Origin: Scolanthus callimorphus
Lineage: Eukaryota; Cnidaria; Anthozoa; Actiniaria; Edwardsiidae
Direction: 5' to 3'
NCBI GenBank assembly: GCA_033964015.1
Contig: JAWWUD010000095.1
Span: forward strand, 310,001-374,000
Length of the DNA stretch: 64,000 nt
Within the stretch, counting starts at the first letter, position 1. The number at the start of each line of letters is the position of its first letter. Made by a program: the position numbers and the translations under genes. This document shows positions 12,801 through 21,133 of the stretch, piece by piece. Below the pieces are notes generated by a model. The model saw nothing but the letters and a program-made list of their open reading frames with translations. It had not been told where the DNA came from and made no database searches.

Positions 12801-15800
12801 GATCCATGGCACAATTCCTGCTTAGAATAGGGTCCTCTTAGACCCCGTTCACACGAAAGCGGCACAAAATCGGACCGGTACACCGTCGCGTGTTCACGCG
12901 GGACCTGCGGTACCGGTCCGATTTTGGCACGGCTAGGTGTGCTTTTTCGGGACCAGCAAAATCCAGGTCCAACTTCGAGCCGGTACGGTTCCAGGCTCGT
13001 ACTGGACCCGTTTGAACACAACATATTCTCCTTCCTTGAATTACCAATAATGGGTAAGTGGCTGTTGCGCTTCAATTACCCATTATGGGTAACTTAATAG
13101 CATGGTTATTTGACATGCGCAAGTGTCCCACATGGTTGTAGGCTGCCGTAGTACACTTGTATAGAGCGCTCTTGAAAGGGTGCAGTGAGCGGTGGTTCTG
13201 GGGCTGGTTGTTTTTTTTTGGGGGGGGGTTCGGACAATTTTAGAGTGTTTATACATACACATTGCTTCGTTCTATTAGAGTTAATTTATACACATTGCTT
13301 CGTTCTATTCATAGTCTTTTATAGAACGAAAATAATTGATGTTGTACAGCTACCCATAATGGGTAATTGAAGCGCAATAGCCACTTACACCTTATAGGTA
13401 ATTCAAGGAGGAGGATATGTTGTTGAACAACACTACCGTGCTGCTTTTGTGATACTTCCACGGTAAAGGTCTGGGTCTAGGCGCTAACCATAAAAAGGCG
13501 CATATGCTAAGCTAAAACTTGGAAAACATTTTTGAATCCGGTACATTTTTGTTTCCGGTACATTATGAACACTGGTTCAAAACGCGCCATAATGTACCGG
13601 TACCGTATGAACAGGCGGTCTCGTGTCTCGGTCTCGGTCTTGTACCGGTCTCGTGTTAATGGGGTCTTGCTTTATTTTATTACATCTTAGGTGCATGTGC
13701 CGTTTTCAAATTCAAGCTTTCAAGCGGCAGCTATCAGCCATATTCCTTACAACGGTCATGGTACCCGAATAGACCAAGCGCTGATGGCTGCAAATGATCA
13801 GTTTACCGAGACAGCCGGCTCAAGACCGTACCTTTCACGAGTGGCGGTTCTCCTCACTGATGGACGCCAAAACAAAGTTTCTGGCTATACTCCCCTTGAA
13901 CAAGCTGTCAAGCCACTCACGGAGAAACGCATTAAATTCATTGTTATTGGAATCGGCAAAGGCTGTGATCCAGAGGAGTTGGAGCAACTTGTTGATCACA
14001 AGGATGACATGATCCTGGTTCCAGGATTTGCGGAACTTCTTCCTTCTCTTTACCCGGTGTCGCTAAAGTCATGCCAATCTGCAAGTACGTTATGACAGAT
14101 TCTCCATTGTCGATACTAGACCGTTAACTACACCTCTTGATGTTTTGACCCACCGGCGACTCTCGATATATCAGCCCGCCGGCGGCTGTCTTACCTTATC
14201 ACGTGATCACCTTTTTATGTATCACTTTATAAGTTGCTACTGTATCACGTGATCAATATTTGTGGGCATTAATTTTCACAGTTTGGCAGGGCACATTGTT
14301 GTGCTGCTTTCCAACGGAGTCTACGCCCGCAACTGCTAATCACGTGGTACAAGACAACTCGTCACGTGGTACATGAAAAGGTGATCACGCGATCACCCGC
14401 CGCCGGTTGGCTGAAAAAAATGAATTTGGTAACGGTAGTACTAGTTTGGTAAAAGTAGTACTAGGTTTAGTTGCCTTTTTGAGAGGAAATTCATTACTTT
14501 TTTCCTTGGCATGATTATAGTTATGCTGAAAACAATCATTACCACATTACAAATGCGACCAAATGCGAGCGCAGTGGTGTTTTGTCTTGTAATTTACTAA
14601 TTTCTAACACGTGCCTGCATTAACCACCATTTTGCCAGCCTAGAAAATTATACATAAAGGAACCCGGCATTTCAGTTGGCGAATTTAGGGAATGCAGTGC
14701 AATCTTTACTATAGAATTTAGTAGTAAGCAATTTTTTTCGACAATCGCATGACTAGTAACAGCACCCACGAAAAAGGCGATTTTATCTGATGGCCGATCC
14801 TCGGTGCTCGTATTTTCCCTCATTTCGTTTCGGGTGTTTTTCAAAAAATATATATATATGATGCTTCGATTTGCCATGTCTTTATATTTTTTCGTTTTTC
14901 TTCTTAAATCGGCTTTACCTACTAAACGTTTTGCCATGCCCCCAAAAATTACGTGTAATGGTCGTTTTTTTCTTCTTCAGAAACCTACGCATGCCCCTTA
15001 CCACTTGACATCACGTTCGTTGTTGGCGCACCCTTTGGGGTCACCACATGGGAATTCAACAGGATGAAACAATTCATCAAGAACGTAGCCAACACATTCA
15101 TTATTTCGCCATCAAACACTCAAATCGGAGTAGTCGTACTTGCTGAGAAGGAGTCGGTTATTATCTATCCCGATCAGTACAAAGAAAATAAGGCTTTCTC
15201 GGGCGCTATCGACGCTATTCGAGACATCAGTGGAATCATCAAAATGGAAGATGGACTCTTCACTGCGAGCGGACTTCTGCTGGAGAGGAAAGCCTCACGG
15301 CGGGAAGTCAGCAAAGTCATTATTGGAATCACTGATGGAGACGCAAATTACGAGCCTGTTACGTTAAAGGGAGTGCAGATTATTTCAGTAACTGTCGATC
15401 GCGAGCTACCGAAAACACATCACGTGGATAACAAAAAGAGACATAACATTTTGTGTAAATCATACGAGGAACTTCTGTGGAGAGCAAAGGATGTGGCTCA
15501 GAAATCCTGCAGGCTTACAGGTTAGATTTACTATGTCACCTGTTCAGAGACTTAATTATTTTTAGTATGATTATCTTGGATTGGGAGATGTGACCGTCAC
15601 GGCGGTACTCTATATTTTCTATTCAAGTGGCGATTATCTGTAGGACTGTCTGTGACACTCCCTCATATTTAAAGGTCTTATGTCCTTAAAAAAGAGTGTG
15701 CTGGACATGCGCAAGGTAGTCTCCTGTTTTCATACTTGTTCTAATTACGTGTTTGTTTGTTAGTCTGTGCAACGCATGCCAGTAGGGTCCACTGCTAAGC

Positions 15801-18008
15801 AGCCATATGTTTTAGATTTTCAAGGTTTTTATGCTCTTACTTTTACAGAAATACCAAAGTGCTCTAGAACATTTGATATAGTCATACTTTTGGACACCTC
15901 AGCAAGACCCGAACCTCATGAGTTCAAAAACGTAAAGCAGTTCCTGAAACTTTTCGCGAGCTCATTTAACATCAAACTCTCTGATTCTCGTGTGGGCCTG
16001 ATATCCTACAGTAGCAAACCCAAACTGATCATATCACTCAATGATACTCAAAATGTCGCGTCGATCGATGCTGCGATTGGTGGCGTGCTCTTGGGAGGGG
16101 GACAGAGCCGTTTAGACAAAGCCTTAGACATGGTAGCTGTAGAGATGTTTGTCGGTAATAGACGCTCATCTCGAGTCGGTACTCGAGTTCTACTTACTGT
16201 TATGGATGCTCGACTGAGTGATGCCATCGACGTACCTGCTCTTGACTTGTCCGTGAGCCCTTTGATAGAGTCAGGGGTCAACTTGTTTATCGTCGGTGTT
16301 GGAGGATCGGCTGGGACCAACAGCGTTTTGACCTCTCTTCTGACACGTCATCCTAGACATTATTACGCATCGACCTCGTACGATCAACTGCCTGCGAAGC
16401 TTCGCGGGATTGTCAGTGACGTCTGTCTTGCTGCAGGTAAGTGTATGATGCCAAATATGGTTATGGCCATTTTTCTGATGAGCTAAAGTCGCCTCTATCT
16501 AGTATAGATAGTTTTCGTGTGATGTCATCAAATTGTAAACGCCCCAAAGCTGTGTTCGTTATTATATGCACCTTTAGCAAGTGCTCACCAAAATGTTATC
16601 GACTTCTGTTGCTATGTTTTAGAATTGAACATTTCAGCCGAGTCCCGGAGGTTCACCATTCTCGCATCTGGAGCTTTCTTCTTCAGAAAACATGACTCTT
16701 TTACGACTATTTTTCGTGGCATTATGCCAAACTCGATACCAGCTACGTATTTTTGTACTTTGCGTCGCAACCTCCTAGGATCGTTATGTTCTAATTTGAT
16801 AAAATTAGAATTGTTCTAATTTGATAAAATATTTATGGTTTTAAGACGGAATCCGCCAGAATCCGCTAAAATTTGAAACAAATCTGTTGCCAGAAAAATA
16901 TGGAGCGTAGGTCCTAAATTTGGGTACTTTTTGAAAAGCCTTTCTGTAGGTAATTATCTCCAGTGACATCCAGTTCAAGTGACATCAGTTTTCAAGTTCC
17001 AAGAAAAAAAATGCATTTCTAGGATGTAAAATAATGTCAATTTCATTCCTATAGACACTTTGAGAAACGTTTCTGACTTGGTGTCAGCTTAAAATAAAAT
17101 AATATGACAAAAATTACATAGAACTTTGAAATAATACATAAATGGCTTTGGTACCAGATTGTTTACCTAATGTTACTCGATTTTATAGTGGATCCTCTCT
17201 TAATCCTCTGCAAATTTACACAATTTAAAGCGTCTACTTATGATACGCACATTTAGCGATTAATTGCACTTTTGCCATGATTTTAGCCCCACCGTGAAAC
17301 TTCATGTGTGAACTACACGGGGATTCACGAGCCAGGGTTACTGGAACTGGGATGTTCTCTGTCATCAAGCTACTTTGGCGATTTTTTTCTTATTTTTACG
17401 TTACTTTTGCAGATTATCCCACATGTGACGTCATTTACGCTGATATTGCCTTTATCCTTGACGCCTCGGGCAGCGTCGGTGAATTAAATTTCCGCAGGGA
17501 GAAAGAAATGGTCACACGATTGGCAAAGACCTTTGAGATCTCGCGTGATGGCGTCCGGATTGGTGTCGTTTCGTACAGTAGTCACGCCAGAGTGGATATC
17601 AAGCTTACAGATTATAATAGCTACACCGGATTACAGGGCGCCCTAGGTGTAATCCCCTACATGGGGTATCAGACGCGTCTGGATCTTGCCCTACGGGTTG
17701 CTAATACCGATATCTTTAGCTATAATACCGGCATGAGAGTTGAAAGCTACAGGCTCGCCCTGCTGTTTACTGATGGCAAGCAATCACGGGTGTCCGGGTC
17801 CATCACTCCGGGATCCGCCGTGATGATGCTGAAAGATAAAGGCGTTAGAGTCATTGTTGTTGGGATTGGTAAAGGTGTCAGTAAAAAAGAACTGCGCTCT
17901 ATGGTCGAAAGGGATGAAGATCTTTTGCTTGTGGCTAGCTTTCAGGAGTTCATGTCAGCAGGGAGGGAGGTTAGGCGTATGATTTGTCAAAGGAGTTCTC
18001 CGAGCTGA
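510..18008 (+). CDS. Gene A: multi-vWA extracellular protein, 3' part (15 exons seen)
   Basis: Exons read from splice sites and frame: 510-846, 1748-2329, 3456-3690, 4148-4334, 5272-5416, 6296-6693, 7048-7231, 8043-8645, 8781-9120, 9449-9698, 11274-11449, 13691-14084, 14981-15520, 15849-16436, 17413-18008 (stop TGA). They encode ten consecutive vWA domains, one after another with about 8-residue spacers and no other domain type. That organisation resembles collagen VI N-terminal arrays and cnidarian matrix proteins. vWA domains bind matrix ligands, classically through a metal held by DxSxS, Thr and Asp. Here only domains d, g and j keep all three, so most modules are probably structural. Domain borders are phase 1 throughout. 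No transmembrane segment or collagen repeat is seen; the N-terminus and any signal peptide lie before the window. One junction (9120 to 9449) breaks frame. Role in adhesion or skeleton matrix is inference. Confidence 0.82.
1131..1411. mobile_element. MITE family 2, copy 1
   Basis: Ends TTTCAGGTAACACGCGACC and GGCGAAGTCGTGTGTTACCTGAAA are inverted repeats, with further inner arms (TGAGCCAATCAGATCCTTGC against its complement near 1318-1330). A related element is at 59340-59605. Confidence 0.65.
1748..2329 (+). CDS. Gene A, vWA domain b (degenerate MIDAS)
   Basis: A single exon, acceptor atttcag at 1741-1747 and donor gtattc at 2330, phase 1 in and out. A full-length vWA fold of about 194 residues can be followed: the first strand VVLALHSTRRL has no DxSxS. 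The middle strand is VAVITYRNRAVLRIPF, and PKIVIVVTDEIPS retains TD. FAVGVRNVVREDLVPL is the usual late strand-helix. Cation binding is unlikely because the first loop is gone. Confidence 0.75.
3158..3420. mobile_element. Hairpin element in gene A intron
   Basis: Arms of about 60 bp: CATTCGCCTTTGTCACGCGC near 3167 pairs with the complement of GCGCGTGTGACAAAGGCGAA near 3388, continuing through GAGGCCAAGCAGGA and TCCTGCTTGGCCTC. It ends 36 bp before exon 3456. Confidence 0.65.
3456..5416 (+). CDS. Gene A, vWA domain c (three exons, degenerate MIDAS)
   Basis: Exons 3456-3690, 4148-4334 and 5272-5416 join with phases 1-2, 2-0 and 0-1 and read through one vWA domain. It starts KCTIAADIGFLLYTSNSMG, where the MIDAS Asp is Tyr (YTSNS). 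It continues with IQLGLVAYGREAHIVF, then LAIVITTETS in place of LTDG, and VIIGIGGSFERSSFKEV near the end. This is the only domain of gene A split over three exons. Its introns hold the hairpin element at about 3158-3420 and low-complexity sequence. Confidence 0.75.
5769..5891. repeat. Perfect 61-bp tandem duplication
   Basis: Two identical 61-bp units (AATACATTTAAAATAATAGA ... GACGGTATCTTTTGA) abut at 5829/5830 in an AT-rich intron, a very recent duplication or an assembly artefact. Confidence 0.85.
6113..6246. mobile_element. MITE family 3, truncated copy
   Basis: Shares ACCCAATTCAGATCATGTG and GATGTAAACACCGTTAGCCGA with the full copy at 54775-54990; the left terminus is missing. Confidence 0.6.
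6296..7231 (+). CDS. Gene A, vWA domain d (canonical MIDAS)
   Basis: Exons 6296-6693 and 7048-7231 join in phase 0. The domain has all three metal-site parts: LVFLVDSSGSIG (DxSxS), Thr before RMDKALWLAN, and VVVLLTDGTNTRGDD. The second exon gives MFAVAIGRVPRKAELLTVV and ends ICKVTG. The acceptor chosen at 6294-6295 (aaaaaag|gtttt) has a poor pyrimidine tract, but it is the only one that keeps the phase-1 junction. The stronger-looking ttttcag ending at 6303 would shift the frame. Confidence 0.8.
7723..7942 (-). mobile_element. MITE family 1, copy 2 (inverted)
   Basis: Reverse complement of the 188-410 element over its whole length, for example ATGTTGCAACAAAAAATA against the complement in copy 1. 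It lies in a gene A intron 100 bp before exon 8043. A remnant of one end is at 36802-36860. Confidence 0.8.
8043..8645 (+). CDS. Gene A, vWA domain e (degenerate MIDAS)
   Basis: A single exon, acceptor ctctccag ending at 8042, donor gtaagc at 8646, phase 1 in and out, about 201 residues. It starts PRICDVPTDILFIVDATNAIS, so the metal loop is DATNA rather than DxSxS. The Thr loop reads DYRFEQAM and the TDG strand reads ICIAFVHGNRYENTD, so no metal site is expected. The fold itself is well kept, for example IQTIAVGIGRTYAAGLL. It follows a MITE copy at 7723-7942 by 100 bp. Confidence 0.78.
8781..9698 (+). CDS. Gene A, vWA domain f (two exons, junction not in frame)
   Basis: Exon 8781-9120 gives LADIVFAMDTSTDIVYHNI and ends EVANMFRR at a good donor AG|GTGAGT in phase 2. 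The second half is open from about 9425 and reads KILMLLVGGEQSTGIG, then VLAVGVGGGINIDELTA, ending at donor GTGAGT (9699). The protein continuity RR-KI is exact. However, the only AG available (9447-9448) starts the exon in phase 0, and joining it to a phase-2 exon gives an immediate stop. Either a different acceptor, a micro-exon or a damaged splice site is involved. The metal loop DTSTD is partial and TDG is VGG. Confidence 0.6.
9711..9947 (-). mobile_element. MITE family 4, copy 1
   Basis: Starts TTAAAGAGCC and ends GGACTCTTTAA, so both ends show TTAA-containing inverted repeats. It is the reverse complement of the copies at 48516-48744 and 60151-60402. It begins 12 bp after the donor of exon 9449-9698. 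Confidence 0.7.
10229..10520. mobile_element. MITE with TGTCAAGGAAA subrepeats
   Basis: Ends TAAGCGCCGTCTACACG and AAGACGGCGCTTTA are inverted repeats. Inside, CTTGACAA / TTGTCAAGGAAA recurs at least eight times in both orientations. In a gene A intron next to a TG microsatellite (10203-10229). Confidence 0.7.
10916..10955. repeat. AAT/CAT microsatellite
   Basis: A run of AATCAT units changing to AAT units. Confidence 0.85.
11274..14084 (+). CDS. Gene A, vWA domain g (canonical MIDAS, long repeat-filled intron)
   Basis: Exons 11274-11449 and 13691-14084 join in phase 0 (YSDKAK-VHVPFSN). The first carries LDIAFLIDSSSSVG, a perfect DxSxS. The second carries GTRIDQALMAAN and VAVLLTDGRQNKVSG, completing the metal site, then FIVIGIGKGCDPEELEQL and a final SCQSA at donor GTACGT. 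The 2.2-kb intron holds a 50-bp tandem repeat and a nested hairpin element (12839-13666). Confidence 0.8.
11835..11975. repeat. Tandem repeat, about 51 bp x 3
   Basis: Three copies of a unit containing CCTGTGCAGACAACTGTTTC and GTAAAAAGTGCAGGCTCTGG, in the intron of vWA domain g. Confidence 0.8.
12839..13666. mobile_element. Nested hairpin element in vWA-g intron
   Basis: Outer inverted repeats TAGACCCCGTTCACACG and CGTGTTAATGGGGTCT, rich in CGGACCGGTAC-type subrepeats. Inside lies a second inverted pair, 13013-13092 and 13345-13428 (TTCAATTACCCATTATGGGT and its complement), suggesting one element inserted into another. Confidence 0.65.
14150..14412. mobile_element. Inverted-repeat element with CACGTGATCAC arms
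   Basis: Left CACCGGCGAC ... TCACGTGATCACCTTTT, right AAAAGGTGATCACGCGATCA ... GCCGCCGGT are complementary. A weakly conserved hairpin in a gene A intron. Confidence 0.45.
14981..15520 (+). CDS. Gene A, vWA domain h (degenerate MIDAS)
   Basis: The acceptor is tcttcttcag (to 14980) and the donor gttaga at 15521, phase 1 in and out. It reads CPLPLDITFVVGAPFGVTTW, where DxSxS is replaced by GAPFG, then IGVVVLAEKESVIIY. VIIGITDGDAN keeps the TDG Asp. The late strand is VQIISVTVDRELP and the last helix ends AQKSCRLTG. At about 180 residues it is slightly shorter than its neighbours. Metal binding is unlikely. Confidence 0.75.
15849..16436 (+). CDS. Gene A, vWA domain i (degenerate MIDAS)
   Basis: Acceptor cttttacag to 15848 and donor gtaagt at 16437, phase 1 both ends, about 196 residues. 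The metal loop is DTSAR in FDIVILLDTSARPEPH. The Thr loop reads GGGQSRLDKALDM, and the TDG strand is LLTVMDARLSD, where the Asp is shifted by one. VNLFIVGVGGSAGTNSV is the usual late strand. It is closest to domain f in its DTS loop, which fits a block-of-three duplication. Confidence 0.78.
17413..18008 (+). CDS. Gene A, vWA domain j and stop (canonical MIDAS)
   Basis: This is the terminal exon: acceptor cttttgcag ends at 17412 and TGA is at 18006-18008. It encodes a complete vWA domain with every metal-site element: ADIAFILDASGSVGELNF, TRLDLALRVAN and LALLFTDGKQS. It then continues VIVVGIGKGVSKKELRSMV and closes after MICQRSSPS. There is no membrane anchor or further domain, so the C-terminus of gene A is simply the end of this domain. 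Confidence 0.85.
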
Positions 18009-21000
18009 CTGAGATATGCATGTATAATGCCTGTAGATGAAATGACGCAGGTTTCCGTCACTTAGATGTAAACATTCTAGACGGCAATTTGATGTCGATG
18101 TGTCCATATTATTGTAAGCATAAATGCTTTACAACTAAACTATAATCAAATGCAAAATGTTGGCGCACTTTTCCCCTCTTCCCTCCTCCTTCGCCCTTTC
18201 AATGATGCAGTCTCGTACCCACACGCTTTCCGAAGGCACGCAAAGATTTGTGGGATAGTTTTAGCAGGGCGCGCAGGGACTTATGGGATACTTTTAACAG
18301 GGCGCGCAGAGAGTTATGGGATATGCGCCTATCCCACAGTTCATTGCGCGCCGTGTAATACTCATTCCCATTCCCTATAACTCCAGAACAATTTTCATGG
18401 AGAAATCGATTAGAGAAATCACCGCAAAAGACGCAAAAAATAACGTCTGGGTAAGAGTCTGTCAATAGTGCTCGTCGAGCTGGAAAAGCGGCCTACTTCC
18501 AGCCAACATTGAAAGAGACAGGAAAGGGTCTCTTAAACAGAATCTAGGTGGACTTAGGCTAAGTTCAATAGTCGAACTTAATTCTGTCGCACTAGACTGC
18601 CTTTATCATCTAACTTCGGAATAACTTCGATAAGAATAATAGGTATGTCGGATAAATTAGGGCTTGCAAAAAGATCTCAGACCTGGCGTTTTTAACATTG
18701 TCGTTTAGAGCGACTCGTTGGCACGTTTTTATTGCAATTGAACTTAAGAAAGTAGCTCTTACTAATTTTTGCATCAGAATCATTGCAATCAGCTAAGTAC
18801 AGCCTTATACTTCATGAATGCTTCTATATTATAGACTTTTGTGAACCCATGTGTTCTGTTGCTATGCAGCCGTTGCCATTGACTACTAGCTTCTACAGGC
18901 GGTTTTTAATGTCGCAGTAGTTAGTTGATGGGAGCAGAAAATAAGCACACGCGAAGCTATGCTTATTGACGTTTCTGTTCAGACCTGTCTGCTCATGGCC
19001 GACACGCTATTGTGTATTCCTACTCCTAAATAAAGTTCGAGAATAGGGTGTTCAAACTCGGGATTTACGAAATGGGTTGACTTTTTGGGTTGAGCGCAAC
19101 GTTTCCTATAAAAACGGTTTTCCCGAAAAAAACTTATTTTTAAACTGTTTTTAGAGTAACATGATTATGAAAACTGGTCTTCCACCAATTCTAGTGCTCG
19201 CTTTGGTCTGCTTTTCCTAGTCATTTTCTTTATCGAATGGGAGGCCTTGCATCACATCTGTTGTTTGCACAGCGACCGTGTCCTCCCCTGGAGTGATTGA
19301 TGGTGACGTCTATTCATTGGCATGTTATCTATGGGTATTGCCTTAACCGTTTGAAGGTGACCACAGGTGAAGTAATTTTACAAATAATCGTATTAAACAA
19401 ATTCTTAAGGCTCCAACCCCACTAAACCCGCCGTGAATATCTATATCGCGCGTGCCAAGTATTGGCAGGTGAAACTCTTCACACGTTAAACACCTAAAAC
19501 ATCTTGCAAGGTCAGCTTTTTGCCTTAAACCGTCTAACTCCTCGTTGGGCATGTTGCAGTTGGATCTCAAGCATAAAGAGATAATGTCTAAAGTTCAAGT
19601 ACCAGCTAGAGCTGTTGGGTTCCAGTTTAGGTGGACAATGTCCCTTTATAAATGTGTAACGTTGCATATGGGCTGTGTGATGTATTGATTTGGTAACCGG
19701 ATAACTGATTATCGACGGCTACATGGCAGGGTCGCGCCTATTGGATCTCATCCAACACGCTCTTCCACCTGCAGTCAATCACGGCTTATTCTGTCTCTAA
19801 GGAGGTACGTATACTTAGTGTACACTGCATTACAAATGCGACCTTTTGATGTGTGATGCGAAAAACGGGTCCACGAGGCTTTCTAAATCAACCTGTAACA
19901 CCTTGTGTCACATTCACTGTGTGGAAAGCAGTGCGAGTGCGAATGGCAGAAATTGCTAGTCTTATATCAATTAGAAAATTGGCGATAACAATCTGTTGGG
20001 TGTACCCTTTTGGTACTCAAACTATCGTTTATTATTGAACAACCTTTTTTCAATTAAAGGCCAAGTGCGCTTTGTACGATTATATCACTGTGAAACACAA
20101 TTCCTTCTTGGGATTATTTTTCAGATAAATACCAAACACGTTTTGGAGATTTAAAGTGTATAATACAAATTTGAGCATATGAAGAGGCATGTTTATGTCC
20201 GGGTTTCTTTTTAAAAATTGGAAATTCCGCCCGATTGTTTGTCACACAAGCTCTAGTTGTTTAACAGGAACCAAGGTTATACCTTGTTAAACTATAGGAA
20301 ATGTAAAATACGTCCGCCTGTTTCGAGTACGAATGAAGTCTCGCTTCTGCACTTGTCCTTTGTGCCTAATTTTGTTATACAATATGCGCTGCATTATGTC
20401 CAACTCACGTACAAAGCGCCAACAAACATTACTCATCGTTTAGTGCGTGCTAGAAAAGCTGCAAGGAAGTCATACAAGGCCTTAGATAAACAGATAATCA
20501 TTCTAATTATAAAATGAATAACAACCGATCTCATTTCGAATCATCAACAATTTCCGAAGTAGCGGAAAGTGTGCTCAATCCATTTAAAGTTCATAAGGTC
20601 TCCACACCCACATGACGATGCGTATATAACTCACACACTCCATGTGTTAAATATAAACCAGATTGTTGATCGCTGTAGACATAATTGTGGTAAATGACTG
20701 CGAAACGCTAGAAGACCCTTTCTGTAGAAGGAATTGATGATAATTAGTTTGAGGAGCACACTGGGCCCCAGGGCAAAGTGGCCTTAAGAGAGGGCAGAAC
20801 AGACGAATGACAGCGCAATAAGCGCAAAGGGTCGACCAGCGTTACACAGTTTACTTGTCGATCGTCCGCTAATGAAGATTAGCTTCACTTCTCTGTTATG
20901 ACATAGGTTCTTGCATATCGACTTATTCTGATTTTTGGCGCAGTTTCCTGGAGCCGTCAGCGCACGTACCTGAGGAAAGGATCCCTACGCCGATCACGAC

Positions 21001-21066
21001 AGTACGAGTGAACGACTCGGACGTGCCTGGTGGGCCTGTGGCAGCTGATTCTAAAGAAAGGCAACA
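18009..21066. other. Intergenic region between genes A and B
   Basis: Three kilobases without a supported exon. AATAAA at 19029-19034 could serve gene A but is 1 kb past the stop. A threefold 33-bp repeat lies at 18238-18345. A TATATAA-like string at 20622-20628 is 440 bp before the gene B start codon and could be promoter sequence, but nothing else supports it. The rest shows no coding signal. Confidence 0.4.
18238..18345. repeat. 33-bp tandem repeat x 3
   Basis: Units of GGCGCGCAGGGACTTATGGG plus ATACTTTTAACA, with variants, 230 bp past the stop of gene A. Confidence 0.7.
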
Positions 21067-21133
21067 ATGGCAGGCCAACGAGTCCTGTTCTTCCTCATTT
21101 TACTTGGAGTTTTAATCTTGGCTGCATCACAAG
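21067..21133 (+). CDS. Gene B, exon 1: start codon and signal peptide
   Basis: ATG at 21067 sits in a good context (aacaATGG). The exon reads [20 protein letters not shown] then SQ and a phase-1 donor GTATAT at 21134. One Arg, a 14-residue hydrophobic core and AASQ make a classic cleavable signal peptide, which marks this as the true N-terminus and separates gene B from gene A upstream. Intron 1 (21134-24766) is the longest of the gene. Confidence 0.85.

Noticed and set aside
14620..14937. 105-codon minus-strand frame
   Set aside because: AT-rich, overlaps a diverged MITE family 4 copy, no similarity.
19343..19570. 75-codon minus-strand frame with several Cys, zinc-finger-like at first sight
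   Set aside because: Cys/His spacing fits no zinc-finger class and there is no second exon.
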